Below, in pieces: positions 43,056-56,479 of a DNA stretch of 64,000 bases. The DNA comes from Holothuria scabra (Eukaryota; Echinodermata; Holothuroidea; Aspidochirotida; Holothuriidae): positions 3,183,547 to 3,247,546 of the forward strand of contig CM074193.1 of the NCBI GenBank assembly GCA_037179385.1. Reading direction: 5' to 3'. Each line of letters begins with the position of its first letter. Within the stretch, counting starts at the first letter, position 1. A program made the position numbers and the translations under genes. The notes beneath the pieces are model-generated. The model was given only the letters and a program-made list of their open reading frames with translations, was not told the origin of the DNA and searched no databases.

Positions 43056-45156
43056 GTAGTGACTCGAAAAAAATGCCTACGAATGCACGTTACAGAATGA
43101 TTGCTAACTTTGATGTTCCAACTTTACAAATTTCTTTCAACTGAAACTAGCAGTCATCCATGTTCTGAAATTCCTGATCCCCGCCGTGGGAATTACCCCG
43201 CCCCCCAATGGGTCCAACAGAGGCAAAGAGAAATATTCAAAATTTAAATTCAAACAAAGACAAAAGAAAATTTCATCTAAAATTTCTGCCGTGATGACAT
43301 AAGGAGTTCGCCTATGCAGTCAAGGCGAGGCCGGGTCGCTCATGTGAGTCATGTTCAAGGTTGGGAGCCTGGTGGCTAGAGACGTTCAAGTAGTTATCAG
43401 ATATTACTGAAATAACATGAGATGAGATAATGAACTTCTATATGGTTGCATGACCATCACAAAATGAAAATGTTTAAATTTTCAGCAGAAAGCAAAATCA
43501 CCATGAATAGGCTAATGAAATCATCCGTGCTTTTCCCTATATGTTTCCAGTATAACAAACAACATTCAATCTTCAGTTATGCATCGAATAACCTGTCGAG
43601 GGACAATAACTCCTGATTCGGGTTTTTTTCACGCATTCAAATCACTATTTTATACCCGCACAACTACGGTTTACCAATTCTCCTGCCAGCGAAGTCCATT
43701 CATTTCAATGGTTTTCCGCCAAGCTGACTGTAACAGTATTCTCTTCAAAGAAAATGCTTTATCACGCCTTCACCCGTTTCTTATACATTCGTTTTGTGGA
43801 AAAAAACTCGAGTCCGTATGTGTGTATTAAGCTAAAAGCATTGTAAATAATGGAAGGTCTACAAACTACTGTCTGTCTGCTTGTCGGCACGCTCTCGATT
43901 TTCATGAATGAAACTCTGACGTCACAAAATAGTAAATTGGTTGTCAAGGGAGATGGCCAGTCGTGTAAGTAGAGCGGCTACATCCAGCCGCTGCCGGATA
44001 ATGACGTAGTAAGAGATGGAGCTGAGTTATATAATATTTGTTCTATATGAGTCAGGTAAACTGAACAAGTAGAATGACAAAACTATAGCTCTAGAAAGAT
44101 TTTGCTCTAAGAATAACCTTTGAAGTAAGGTGTGTTTGCATCTAACAACCTATGGAAGAATTTTCACCCAGCCCCTCCAGTAATGACAAAGAATTAGAGA
44201 AAGTACACGTAGGCCAGCAATTGCCGGCGATAAGGGTACTCAGTACCACGTGCTACTCGTTTAACTTGGGTCTCAGTGAGTGTTTAGTTTTGTTTATATG
44301 ATAAATGAGTCGCTAATGTTTCCTTCGAGTCAGTTTAATATCCATATACGCATTTCACATAACAAACGTTCTTTCTAATTACATGGACTCCATGAACACA
44401 TCTTGTTCAAGTTACTTGGCCTATTTTCAGATTTTGTAATAGTTATTCAATTATTTCATAGCTGCAGTACGAAACAATTGCTGCAAATACAACCGGCTCC
44501 GGAGATGAAACATAAACATAGGGCACAATATCTATATCACGTTTATGGACCTTGCGGCTGTTCGACAAGTAGTGCCCCATCGTCAACAGAACATAGAAGA
44601 AAGGCTTTATTGGTACTCCATATCGGTACTATTTGAATGAGGCACGCCAGGGTAACAGTTAAGGGAAAAAATGAAAAAAAAAAAGAGGTAAGCCAGACTT
44701 ACTTAAAAGCGATTTCTAACCCCCTTCCCCCCGGGCAAAAAAAATATCCTATTCCTCATCCAAGTCTGCCATATTAATATTTTATGACAGAAAGGTTTAC
44801 AGCCTGTACAGGAGAGCTCAAGCCTGCAAGCAGTGGCTCGTCGTAAGTTTCACAATATTTGTGAGAAATATGTAACGTAGTTCCCAAGAGCCGTAAGATC
44901 AAAAAGGGAAGTCTCTACGTGAAACAAACTTTGGGGTCACTGTTTTCTCTAGGGAAAATGATATATTGGGTCAATACACTCAGTTTCAGAAAAACTGACT
45001 CATTGGAAATTTCAGTTTCAGTTGTGGAAATTTACACAAATCAAATGCGGCCAAAATTTACTAACTATCGTTATTTCTTTTCCCCACAAACACCAGTCCG
45101 TCAAATGGACAAGCATCGCGTCAAAATCGCGTCATAGCCGCTAAGCGTAACGTGCA
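43056..45156. other. no gene recognised
   Basis: About 2.1 kb of AT-rich sequence without the known repeat families. Plus-strand open frames at 43579-43830 (83 codons) and 44403-44636 (77 codons) have no recognisable motif; the second follows a pyrimidine-AG tract but lacks supporting context. Confidence 0.45.
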
Positions 45157-45402
45157 AGGGCAGACACCCCAGACACGTTGAAGTAGTGTAATAGACTTTG
45201 CTGTTTCATGATTGGCTGGAGAGAATCATGTGTCAAGGAGTTTTTCTTCAAATGTGAAATTTACTAAAAATAACCGCTTGGTTCACCTTGGATATGCAAT
45301 ATTGAAGTTATAACATACGATGAAAGATACTCGAAGAGAAATAAAAAGAAAATTGTGACAGTTGCTTCAAAATAGGTTTGGGAAACTACTCTTGATCTGT
45401 AA
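45157..45402 (+). mobile_element. MITE, family C
   Basis: GGCAGACACCCCAGACACGT, GTTTCATGATTGGCTGGAGA, TCAAATGTGAAATTTAC and GGGAAACTACTCTTGATC. Diverged. Confidence 0.75.
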
Positions 45403-47334
45403 AAGTTTATTGGGGTTACTGTATTTTCCCTGTAGCCTCTCCACTGATAACGTAATGGAACACCAAGAATAAACATGATAAGCCAAGGCGTGCCGCATGT
45501 TTGTGGAAGGGACTATGTTTGCTCGTCCCTCCCGGTCCCCCTCCTCCATGATAACGATATGACCTCCTGATATGACCGAATGAAAATATAATATGGGCAA
45601 TATAACAACTGGCAACTTTGGCAAAGAATATAAAATTAAGGACGGAATACCCAGATGGCAATCTCAGTAAGCAAGGTTTTACTCAGTATAACATACAGCC
45701 GTGACACATCGCCTGTGAAAATTGCGCAACAGGCTTCACCGTTTACGAGTATGATAACGTGACTGACTAGTTGTGTAGGTAGGTTGTGTAATTAGATCCT
45801 ATCTCTATACACATGGATATTAGTTTAATTTTCATTTGAAATATCAGCATCTCTAACAACATGACATAAACACAACTTTTTAACGCAAATTAACTGGCGC
45901 AGTTCGGTGGAAATGTTAGAGTCTAACATACATGGCAGAAATATTTTACGTCTGACACCCACGGTACGTAAGACGTGACATGAAATGATATCAGAGTTTC
46001 AATTTTATACCTGGCATTTTAGTGAAAGTTTTATCAATATATAGATCTATGATAACTGAAGATCTTTTGATGGAAAAACGAGACACAAACACGAATGAAA
46101 TATTGAAACAACTGTTGTTTACAACTCACCAGTATATTTTGGCTTAAGGAGGGTTCGTTGCATGTAGATAGCTATCTCAATTTTTAATAAATAAACGCAG
46201 TTTTCCGAATATAGCAGGTGGTTCCAAGTTCAGTAGATTCTCAACAATATTTAAAACAAGATGTGAAGTCCGATTACAGTGACCATTATTCTCAAAGCTA
46301 TAACCGTTGTTGTGTATACATATCATGCTCCGTACAATACGCTACCTTATAATGTCCGCACGTGCCAGAAATAGAAGCAAAATATACATCCATATACGAC
46401 ATCGTTTTAAACAGATAAGCCACCTACGTCATGACTGATGACGTCATTGAATTAGAAAGAGTATAGCTCCGTTTCCGCTGCGGTGAATTTCAGTAATTGC
46501 AGTGAACATTGCTCGTCGTTTTTGCCTCTTTACACGGCGTTACTTGACGAATCCGCTAGCTCCCGCGAGATGCGACGAGAGTGACGTAGAGTCGAGTCTA
46601 CTCAGCGTTTTAATTATTTTGCCATCACGGCAACCGTCTCTCCATCGATGAAACACACAAACAAAAGGCGAGGGCGATAGATTAAAAAAAAACACTGTGA
46701 CGAATAATAAAAAAATAAGAAATTTACTTCCGGAAATGAGAGTATTCTTGGAAGGATGTAAAGTCTTGCTTTTTCTGTTTTGAAACCACCATGCAAGGTA
46801 GAACGTCACAATAACCTTTGTCATGAATATTCACGTCAACTAATATGTCATTTCTACCAGTAGTTCATATGCAAAAATATATCGCAAATACTATACAGTA
46901 CATGGGCACATGGTGTAATTTTAGAGATTTGGTTGAATGTAGCCTTGTATTCCGGGTTGTACTTAAAGGTCTGGAAAAACTAGGTTTGAGATGTTCATAT
47001 TATAAATCCGCATCCTCCAATATTTTTTGATTAGCGCTCGCACATCTCATTTTGGGGTTGGAAAATTCGGAATTCCTGCGATAGGTGTCTATGGGGCAAA
47101 AAGAGTTATTCATTTTTTGTGTTGTTTTGTTTCTCTTAGGGAATCAAACTTCCCGATAAGCTCTAAAGGGTTTCTTAGTGCACTTCCTATCACACCTTTT
47201 GGTACTTATCTTCTAATGTTACTTGTAAATTTCTGTGTTGTGATAAACCAAATTAATGAATGAATGAATGAATTCTAAATTCACGTAATTTATAAAATTT
47301 AAAGTTAGCCACAAGTATTAGCAGTTGTTTTTGA
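45403..47334. other. no gene; one CpG-richer patch
   Basis: Mostly unique sequence. A GAAT tetranucleotide run at 47252-47272 ends a stretch that could be the 3' end of an old LINE, but no reverse transcriptase motif is visible. See the separate entry at 46425. Confidence 0.4.
46425..46680. promoter_or_regulatory. candidate promoter/enhancer patch with CRE
   Basis: Richer in CpG than its surroundings. Contains the full cAMP-response palindrome TGACGTCA (46439-46446), a half site TACGTCA at 46426 and a later GTGACGTAGAG. No transcript start or exon could be tied to it. Confidence 0.25.
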
Positions 47335-47575
47335 AGTTGACGCATCATTTGGAGGAATTCCCCCAATTCGTGACGTCGCAAAATTTGAAATCGTAAGGAA
47401 TCAGGTATTTTGAAAAAAAATCGGCATTTTATGATTTGTTTTCACATAAGTAAGAGATCATCCCAAAGTAAAACTGATTTAACCTACCTTTATTGGAACA
47501 ATTTAAAAATTTTGGTACAAAATGAGCAAATGATCTATTTGTCTGAAAATTTTTCGATATGGCTAAAATATTAAA
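47335..47575 (+). repeat. dispersed repeat D, copy 2
   Basis: GGAATTCCCCCAATTCGTGA, GTCGCAAAATTTGAAATCG, GGAACAATTTAAAAATTTTG and AAAATGAGCAAATGATC match 42692-42925. Confidence 0.7.
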
Positions 47576-47944
47576 ATTGACCAATTCAAAAAGTATGTAT
47601 GACAAGAAACAACCCTAACAAATTAGGGTTATAACAAGTGTTACGGCTCTTTTGTTTTTAGAGTGAAAATTGTGTCAAAGGCACTATGGTGTGACATATG
47701 ATCAAAAGTTATGGCTATACTTGGCAGTTTGGTTTCATCAGGCAAAATATGTTGGAATTCACACCTATTCAAAGCTTGAATGTTTCTTGAGCAACTCAAT
47801 AACAATGGTGGGGAGTCACGACGTTGTTTAGTACTAACATTTCTTTTGTAAACCCTGCATTCATTATATCTTAATTAGTTATCAAATAACCTAAGGTTTA
47901 GTAAGCCTTTTTGGTGATTTTCAAGGACCCAGTTTAAACTTCCA

Positions 47945-48185
47945 AAATAAAACGCTTAGAACTGCGAATGTTACAACTGTCCGTGGAATGCACTGTTGCA
48001 AAAGCAAAGGATAACATTTGCTGTATGTGGCCTTTACCTGTTTCGACATCATAATATTTACGTTAAGTTCAAATCAGAAATCATCGTGTAAAATGGTTAT
48101 GGATGGGAGTTACACATTTTTTCTAACGTTAAATGCTTTTTACATCAAATACCGAACTAGTTTGTCATTTTCATGTCACCAAAAC
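47945..48185 (-). repeat. dispersed repeat E, inverted copy
   Basis: Inverse of 23990-24240: GAATGTTACAACTGTCC, AAATGCTTTTTACATCAAAT and TTGTCATTTTCATGTCAC. Confidence 0.6.
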
Positions 48186-48211
48186 CTTAAATGAGTTCAA
48201 ATGAAAGGAAA

Positions 48212-48475
48212 GATGCAGTCACCCTAACTTGAATTAGTGTAGCAGACTGTCCTAATTTATGGATGGTTATTGAAAATCTGGTGACAACATATTTTCCCTT
48301 CACCCAATTTTGAAACTTTCTCAGAGACCATGTTTTGTTTACCTTTAATATGCTACATTTAATTCTTGCGATATTGTATGAAAGATCATAGTTCGAAGAA
48401 TCATAAAAAGGAAATCGTGAGGTAATATTTGTTTCAAAATACGTTTTCGGCGATTGTTTTTATCAGGCTTTGACC
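48212..48475 (+). mobile_element. MITE, family C
   Basis: GATGCAGTCACCCTAACTTG, GTAGCAGACTGTCCTAATTT, ATGAAAGATCATAGTTCGAA and GTTTCAAAATACGTTTTCGG. Diverged. Confidence 0.7.
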
Positions 48476-48720
48476 TACCGATTTTAACATGGCTGGTATT
48501 TTCGACTGGTTGCCAATAGATGTGTTATAATCAAGTCCTAAATCCTTTTCAATTTGTCAAACATTTCTCCCGCTCTGGGCGCTTTTTGCCTAAACGTCAA
48601 TTTCAACACTGTCTCAAACCATTCTCAAACGTATAGGCATTGTTCGTGGGTAAAGATTTTACAATGCATCGTTTTTGTCTTTTGTTTTGTTGTGTTCCTC
48701 AGGAAGTAATTATCAGGAGC
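48476..48720. other. no gene recognised
   Basis: Spacer between repeats. Confidence 0.3.
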
Positions 48721-49043
48721 TAGTGGTGGTGCTACAGTGGGTCAAGAGTGGGGAATTACCCCCAGATTTTGTCCTTTCCCCCACTCCCCCCCCCCCCTCC
48801 TTAGTAAGGTCAGTCAGGAGTTGGCCTTACCGAATAAAATGACATACCTCTAACTTAAGAGACCATTTTCCATCCAGGGATATGCTAAAACCTCTGAGTT
48901 TCCGGGGTTTCCCCCCTTGATTTTCACTCCCAGGTACGGGACCATTGGGTTGGTTTCGACTGCGATAGTGAATTTTTGCCCTCAACATTTTTCTTTGCCC
49001 CTAATTTGCCCCCCATAGTTTTGAAATTCTGGCGCCGCCACTT
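48721..49043. mobile_element. hAT-like MITE, perfect 8-bp duplication
   Basis: Flanked by TCAGGAGC at 48713-48720 and 49044-49051. Ends TAGTGGTGGTGCTACA and TCTGGCGCCGCCACTT, the AGTGGCGGCGC-type terminus. 323 bp with long C-runs; non-coding. Confidence 0.85.
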
Positions 49044-49051
49044 TCAGGAGC

Positions 49052-49852
49052 ATTTACATCAAGGACAAACTTGAGAAACAATTTGGAGTGGGCCAATGTT
49101 TTGGTAGTTTGGAAAGGATTTGCGAAAATACTGATACTTTGAGAACTATCTGTTAAAAAAACAAGTTCAAACTAGATATTAGCTGTCACTCGATCAACAA
49201 AAAAAAAAAGAAATATATATATATATATACTATAGCCTTTCACACCATGGCATTATTATAGCCTATGACACTTTCAAAGAATAACGAACCGATTGACCTG
49301 GGCGAAATTTGCGCGACGCTATTGTGTAAACGTGCTACAAAGTAAAACAGTCTTACACATGCTGTAGACAATAATTGATTGAGTGTAGTTTCCTTACTAC
49401 CGTAAGATTGAAATTAGGTTTGTTCTCTGAAAAAGTTGCTCTACCTTAGCCAAGATTTTAACCACAGCAATACTAATTAATAAACTTGGTAGGCCAATTG
49501 AAACATCGAGAAACTCATCCCCTCCCCAAATTCTCAGTACGTCATTACGGCGACTGGGGAGAGGGGACTCTGTTTGCCGCTTGTCATCTCCAAAGGTACA
49601 TAACCTGGTTAGATAGCCTCCGCCTATTTGATTAAACCCTTTAGGCTACTTACAATGGACTTTATTTAAGTTCTACATCAATGATGGGGATTTCTGGGCA
49701 CAAAGAAAGTGCACATCCCTCCCATAAATAGGATCTCGAGCTGAATTTGGAAACATTTATTTTAATGCAGAAATTGACTCTGCTGTTAACTGCCATTTAC
49801 TCATCTTTTACAGGCAGACGACTGACGTTATCAATTGTAATTCATAGCTCTA
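49052..49852. other. no gene; A-run and (AT)n
   Basis: A-run joined to (AT)n at about 49199-49231. Nothing else recognisable. Confidence 0.4.
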
Positions 49853-50040
49853 AAGGGAAATGCAGTCTCCACTTCATCTAAATTAGTCTAGTAGTTTGAG
49901 AATAATGTGGCAACATTTTTCTCACTAAATTTTAAATTTTATGGGGATTAACTCATTGCTTTACCTTGGAGTATGCAATATTAGAGGAGAATTAAAAGCA
50001 AGCAGTGAGATTTATCTGTTACTTTAAAACGAGTAGCTCG
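49853..50040 (+). mobile_element. family C MITE, diverged
   Basis: TAAAGGGAAATGCAGTCTCC at the left, ACCTTGGAGTATGCAATATT and TATCTGTTACTTTAAAAC inside. The middle is partly deleted. Confidence 0.6.
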
Positions 50041-50110
50041 AAGCCACTGTTCTTCTCCTTTTATTACTCATGCACAAGTCTATGGGATATCATTTTCCAG
50101 TAGTTTGGCT

Positions 50111-50385
50111 GAAAGGCCTAATTCTCTCCAACTAAATAGTTACAATTCTCCCAACTTTCTCACTTAAGCCCCTCCCACAATTGTCTTAAATTCATTTTCA
50201 TCCAGACCGAAACTCGGTTTACTGCTTCAGGGGGAGTACGTAAGCTCAATGTGCATAATCAAAACACTCTCAGTACAGTTCATGCTGTGTAGTAAAAGGT
50301 TTGGTGTTCTGGATTGTTTGAACTAGCTATCAATCAAAGAGCTAGCGGGGACTAAATACAAACAGTTTGGGTGAGAGGACAAGCT
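50111..50385 (+). mobile_element. family A MITE
   Basis: GAAAGGCCTAATTCTCTCCA, AGCCCCTCCCACAATTGTCT, CATTTTCATCCAGACC, CAGTTCATGCTGTGTAGTA and AGTTTGGGTGAGAGGAC. Confidence 0.8.
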
Positions 50386-53089
50386 TACACTGGAGAAAAT
50401 AAAGCTTTTTACGGATGTAAACATGTAAAACAAAAACGTAGTCTCGAAAGTAGTCACTACGCTTTGACCAGCTTTTTCCAAAGTACTTAATTCAATTATT
50501 TCATCTATCACAATAATTTAAAATGAGTCAATGCAATAGTTGCCTAATTACATCATGAAGATTATACCGTGGTTGAACGGCTTCTCACAGTTGTAATGAT
50601 ATATTTCTAACATATGTTGTGACAACGTGATAGGTTACCTTGGTTACGGCAAAAATTACAACTCATAACTCGAAAAGGACGAGGAAACCTCCCTGGCAAC
50701 CGTTTCTTCACACTGCACAAGACAACTAATGTAAGGGTCGAGGATGAAAAGAAAATAAATAGATAAGGCTGGAGTGAACTGAACCTTATTTATCTTGTTC
50801 AATTTGCCAAAATCAAACATGGTATTTTACAAGATTTACCAAATATGTAAAGGACGAATTTTGTCGCAATGGATAAGCCGACACTCATCGCTTGCTCCCA
50901 TTTCATACGAGGCAGTCTGTACTGCGTATTCCTTCTTCAGTCATATTGGCCTTAGAAAAATGTTTAAGGGGGACTGAGCAAGTATAGCCCATTCCGAGGG
51001 TTTAGTGCACTCGCAGAGCAAGATCGTGGTTGATCACTTATCGGTTTGTTTAAAGGCTATGTCAGTGCACTCATTTGTTAACATTTTTATTTTTTCATTT
51101 TTATTTTTTCAATTTATTTTATTATTATTATATTATTACATTTTTGCGATGTGCTTTTCTATTTTGGACCAGCAGCCTGCTCCAGTTTACCGTTTTGCCT
51201 TTTTTGCATGTACCGTCCCTTATTTCAACCAGCCACCACAGACATTTGACTCCAGTTTCGGGATATAGGCCTATCATAAAATACGCATGAATGCAATTGG
51301 AGTTCGAGGGCTCATGGGGTGCAAAGGTCTTGCATGGGTTTGGAGTTTCGTCGTGAAATGCTCCCCAAACATTGCATACTATGAGCTAGCCTGCGTAGCG
51401 TCTCTGTGGCTGCAGCCCCTTTAGGCTGCCGCCCCTTAGTTTGTTTTTCGTATCGATGAGCTAAACGAAAAGACATCGTCAGCTCCGCGGTCTCAATCAA
51501 AAGGAATTTGAGCCAATTGTGCCCACATTACATAACTTCTGTGGCTTTTTGAAAGGCAGAGGTATTTTTTAACAGAAATAATCAATCTTTGAAGTGAGAT
51601 ATCTTGAGTTAGGAAAATTGTATTGTGATAGGGTTTGGAGGACATGATGTGGAATATTTTTGTTTTTCTTACAAGACAGAGGCAAAAATCCACCAGAACA
51701 TGCTTTTAACACGCTTCTCAACCGCTTAAAGTCCGTTGGCACGTCTCAGCTTAATCTGCACATGTGCAGATGCCCGAATCTGAGGTATAAACATTTTACA
51801 GCATCTGTTGCCTGCGTGAAAGGTACGTTCCTGACACAGCGGTTTAAGTTGTGTTGGCGGCAGAACATTTTTCTCTGAGATGGTGAGCATGATGGTAGGC
51901 CGTTTGCTCATTTTTGTACAGCACTTATAATATTTATTCGATCGAGGCTTGGAATCAAGTGGCGCAATATTGGGCTTTTTCGTTTCGTTTCAAACCATTT
52001 TCAGTGGCTTCGATCAGTACTTGCGTGCAAGTACAAACCGTCTAGTTAACTCACGGGTCTGCTGTATACCCCGAAAGGATGCAAAGCAACGACCTTTGCG
52101 TCTTTCCCTATAGCTTTGGCTGAAGTTCCTTGAAAGTTTTGATCTCAACTGTTTGGTAAAATGGTTATGTTACTATTGCAACTTTGAGGAGTGTTGTCGC
52201 TTGGAAAGTTGGAAATTTATCTGACATGATGGAACTTTTAAAATTGACTTTGCAAGGGGTAAGTGAAACTGATATAACCGTCGAGTAGGTCAATCTTTCG
52301 TTAGGAACTCAGCAACCCGAATCCCACCAGAAGCGACAAGATGTCATTGACAAGCGCAAAGTTTAGACGCGCGAAATTCTCCGCAAAATTTGGGTCTCTG
52401 ATGAAAATATTTAAAATACTCAGACCTTGTTTGTTAAAAGCTCCACTACGAATTTCTTCAAAACTCTCAATGCATGGCAAAGGACGGGATATGAAATAAG
52501 AACAATATTAAAATCAGTTCTACTCGAACCATTTTCCATAGGCAAGTCACTTGCATTTTATGAATTATTATTCTTTAGTCAGTAGCTTTCCAGATCGCTT
52601 CACGCACTCGCGTACCATATTTTCATTGCACATTAATTAATCGATGACGAATGTTATGTTACGATGTGCTTAATGCAAGAAAGATTTGTATATAGCTGTA
52701 AGGCCTTACTGTACGTGGATGATCAGACTTGTAGTCTATGCCTATGTTACCTAGATGTGTCAGACAACATCCTCTTAATCCGCTTAAGATTTCCGTTGAG
52801 GCTTCCTCCCTTTCATGTTATTGGGCATTATGGGTGTAGTTCCCTGGAGGATAGGGGAATAAATTGCCCTAACATTTCACAAGGGTAGGGCGTGGGCTAT
52901 GTAATCATCCCCAAATCAAATAAATACATACACAAAAAGGAAAAAGGCAATTGAAAAACACAATTAGTGTTCCATGTTCATGTTTCACCTGCATGAAGTC
53001 GTTTCCAAGGTTCCCCGCTTAAACCTTTTTCATTATCCTGCTGAGCACCATTTCGCGGATCCCTACGGATTCATTCCCATTATTGAGTT
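50386..53089. other. no gene recognised
   Basis: About 2.7 kb without recognised repeats or genes. Open frames are under 90 codons. One at 52664-52888 contains YVDD but no flanking reverse transcriptase motifs. A T/A-rich tract lies near 51085-51140. Confidence 0.45.
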
Positions 53090-53310
53090 CTTTGTTATCA
53101 ATAGAGACTTTGCAATTACGTCACGGATACGTCATTCTGGAGGACAATCGTGCCAAATACACGTGGCTTTGTTGAACGCACTGCACAGTGTTCACTGTGG
53201 TAAACGCGGTGTGTACGCATTCAACGAGCAAACGCGTCGAGCGTTGTCTACAGTGTAGTTACATGTACTCCAACATGGCTGCCGTGGAGTGTAATGACGT
53301 CACATAAAAA
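53090..53310. promoter_or_regulatory. candidate CpG-rich promoter with CRE and YY1-like sites
   Basis: Contains TTACGTCACGG and TACGTCATTC (53115-53135), CCAACATGGCTGCCG (53270-53284, YY1-like) and AATGACGTCACA (53292-53303), with more CpG than the surroundings. The ATG inside the YY1-like site opens only a 10-codon frame. No downstream exon was identified. Confidence 0.25.
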
Positions 53311-53678
53311 CCTCTATAGTATCTCAAACATATTTTCATCTCTCCAATTGGGTTCATCGAGTGGCTTCTGGAACATTAAAACTCAGGAGTTTCCAGGGGC
53401 TTTACCCCTGGACTCCCGTCGGGGTCTCTCCCCTAGACCCTACCAGGGACCCTAGGGAAAGCCCTAAACCCCAACCGTATGAACTTCGCGCTTCACGCTC
53501 ATCGTACACGTTTCGCGCGATATTTTGGGGATTTTTCATATTTTACCTCCCCTGGCTAAATTTGGAAAGAAATCGTTGAGCAACAATTCCGTTGTCGTGG
53601 GTAATTAAATGTTTCTCAGTTCAATTCAGTTCTAAGCCTACACTAACCCGAGTGTAGTCCTGAGCTGTTTGTGTAAAG
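53311..53678. other. G/C-block transposon debris
   Basis: CCAGGGGCTTTACCCCTGG (53394-53412), CCCGTCGGGG and CCCTACCAGGGACCCTAGGG suggest the end of a hAT-like element related to those at 3655 and 36080. Boundaries not found. Confidence 0.4.
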
Positions 53679-54401
53679 CAGGGGTGGGGAACCTTTTCCC
53701 CAGTAAGGGCCACTTTAATGATCACAGCATTGCTCGCGGGCCGTAGGAGGAGACAATCTAAGCGGAGCGCCACCATGAGTTGGCGCAGAGCGTACCGCGA
53801 AAATTTTTGTTTCACAGACCCCCTCAGATCGCAGGAAATAGCCTCTACGACTCTATTTGGACCCATTCGAAACCCTCTCAAAATGTTTTTTGGGGCTTCA
53901 TAGTTCTCACTTCTGGGAAAAAACTGAATGATGAACAGTGAGTGTGAGGTGGTGAGTTATATCTGATATGTCTGATATGTTGAAATATGTACCTCACCCC
54001 TCCCCCTACGAAAATAAAGAGCTCATACGTTGTCAGACTAATTAATTTTGGGGACTGTAATATGTGGTTGTGGGGAAGTGCCGCAGTTGCACTGTACGAA
54101 CCGTCCTTGCCACATTTACACTATTTTATAAACGAGGGGAATCCCCGACTGATGTAACAAGTGCATATTATGGAGTGTAGGCGCGGTTGCAGTTCAGTTA
54201 AATGCATGTTCGCGTAAGCCTCGTGCGCACTGGCATACTACTGCTTTCTGTTCATTTAGATTAGTCATATTTCCTCACTTTGGAATGGACAGGTGGCCAT
54301 TACATTTTATTTCCGTTGTTTTGAAATTAAAAATTTTATTCTGTAGCTCGCCTCGCGGGCCGTATGAATTTGGCTTGCGGGCCGGAGGTTCCCCACCGCT
54401 G
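53679..54401. mobile_element. hAT-like element, perfect 8-bp duplication
   Basis: Flanked by GTGTAAAG at 53671-53678 and 54402-54409. Ends CAGGGGTGGGGAACC and GGTTCCCCACCGCTG (one mismatch). 723 bp; the interior has CGCCACCATGAGTTGGCG, also present at ~60823-60840. A 61-codon plus-strand and an 86-codon minus-strand frame carry no transposase motif. Confidence 0.92.
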
Positions 54402-54409
54402 GTGTAAAG

Positions 54410-56479
54410 GCTATGCATCCGTCGAATATGCAAGCTCATGCTTTGCTCTGTTTACGTGTGCTCAGTTTCACTTTCATTTGAACATCTACGCATGGCACCG
54501 ATAGGGGCCTAGTTGTTTATTCATGAATAATCATAAAACAAACTTTCGTTGTTCCATACCCCTGCCTGCACAGGCTCAATACGAGGAAAGAACTCGAATT
54601 TTATTTTACGAACCGAATTCAACAACAATTGCATTTCGTCGGCCGGACAAAGATGACAGGCCAAAGAAGATAAGAGGGGAGGTGTTATTCCCTGGTTTTT
54701 CTTAGCTGGCTCCGGTACATGCTATCACAATTTTTGTACTTCATTTTGGTAATTTTAGTGGACGATCGGAGTATTTTTTCCAAGTCCACCCTGAACGAAT
54801 TTAATGACAAAGTCAGCCAATGTACCTACAAAACATCCCAAAAGCTCAAGTGGAAGGGAAGGGGACGACCGCTCCTGCCCCTACTGCACGCTTGTATACA
54901 GTATGCAGGTGGACAGAAAATTTTGAAAACTCGCGACTCTTCAGATACCCGGAAAGGGAATCTCCTATTCTTGTGTAAGCGGGTAAGCATTCCTTAAATG
55001 CTAAACAGGCGTTAATAGCAGGTGCATGGGGAAGAAATGTGGAACATAACGGTACTGCAACTCCGGGAATGGGTCTAAAAGGAGGGAGTGTCACCTCCGC
55101 TGTGGTAATGAAAACTTGTGATTTTAGAAGGTAGGTCGCAAATGGTGAAATTTTGATCGGATTTTAGATGGAAAATAAAGATGAAAAGTAGTGAGGAATG
55201 TTATAATACGGAAAAATAATTGTGAAAAAATCCAAGACATTTTTTTTTTAATTTTATAGTTCCTTTTCTCATAATAACACTTCCTTATACAGGTATGTGA
55301 CCAACACTTTTTCAGGAATTGGAATTAATGAATGGTTGGCTTTGTAAAAAAGGAAACATGTAGGTGCACCGGAGGAGAAAATGATTGCTACTGATAATAA
55401 TCATAGCCCTTTCACGGACCAGTGAGAAGAACATAGGCAGTGAACATATTCCGTGTTCATGGGGCTATTAGGGTGAACAGAACAGTTTGCAATACGATCT
55501 GAAAAGTACTAAATACACATTACCCATTACAAGTTTTATGGGAAAATTGTGTTTTGTGTACACATGGATACTGTCCCGTCTGCCTGTGTAATCTGGCGGT
55601 TGAGAACATCCATCCCACAATACCATAACGGAGAAACCTCTTGGTTCCCACTCATCTCATGGCCAAACGACTCGAAGTTCGGAACTCTGCAGGCAGTGAT
55701 GACGTCAGACTGTCAAAATTGGTGGTGGTGGTGGGGGGGGGGAAGCAACTAGGGGCAAAGGATAATGCTTGGAGCAAACATTTTCGGATGCAGCAAGAAA
55801 CCGATCTCAAAGCGGTCGGTGGGGGTCCACAGGGTGAAGCCCCATGAGTTCTGGAGTTTAAGCATGTCTCTGGACGAAAAAAAAATCATCCCTGGAGAGG
55901 TATGTTATTTTATTTCTTCGGTTAACCCAACTCCTAACTGACCTAAGTTGGTGGGGGGGGGGGTAGTGTGGAGGCAAAACCAAAATCTTGGGGTGGGGAG
56001 GACAACCCCCCTCGTTGGGCAGACACTGTATGCAGATCAATCCATTGTTACATTTAAAGCACTGAAGTTAAGATTTTGACTGAAAAAACTCTAGTAAGCA
56101 ATTAATTTGGCAATAATCTGCATGCAGACACCTTTGAAAACCGGAAACCTTTTCAAGATACCTCACTAACTGAGATCAATCAATGTGTGTGCCTTTGTAG
56201 AAAATAAACATGATGTAACCCTAGCCATCATGGTATCCGTCTCCTAAAGTAAAGAACTTTGTTATGGAGAACATTTATACTTATTGCCGATAAACACCTG
56301 AAAAGAGAATGTAGGCGAAAATTATAAATTAAGGACAGATTTAGGAAAGACTAGTCCATTGAAATGCAAAATGTTAGATAAGTTATTGTACGTCTATGTT
56401 GTAATTGAGGTAGTCTATATGGTAGACTCGGTTGTTTAGGAATCAATGAAAGTTGTTTGGGTTAATAGAGGAACTTTTA
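54410..56479. other. no gene recognised
   Basis: Plus-strand open frames at 54523-54705 (60 codons) and 54719-54997 (92 codons) are unremarkable. G-runs near 55727-55742 and 55948-55958 mark repeat debris (GTGGGGGTCCACAGGGTG near 55820). Nothing else recognisable. Confidence 0.4.

Noticed and set aside
52664..52888. Open frame containing YVDD, reminiscent of a reverse transcriptase active site
   Set aside because: None of the flanking reverse transcriptase blocks are present and the frame is only 74 codons; chance match.
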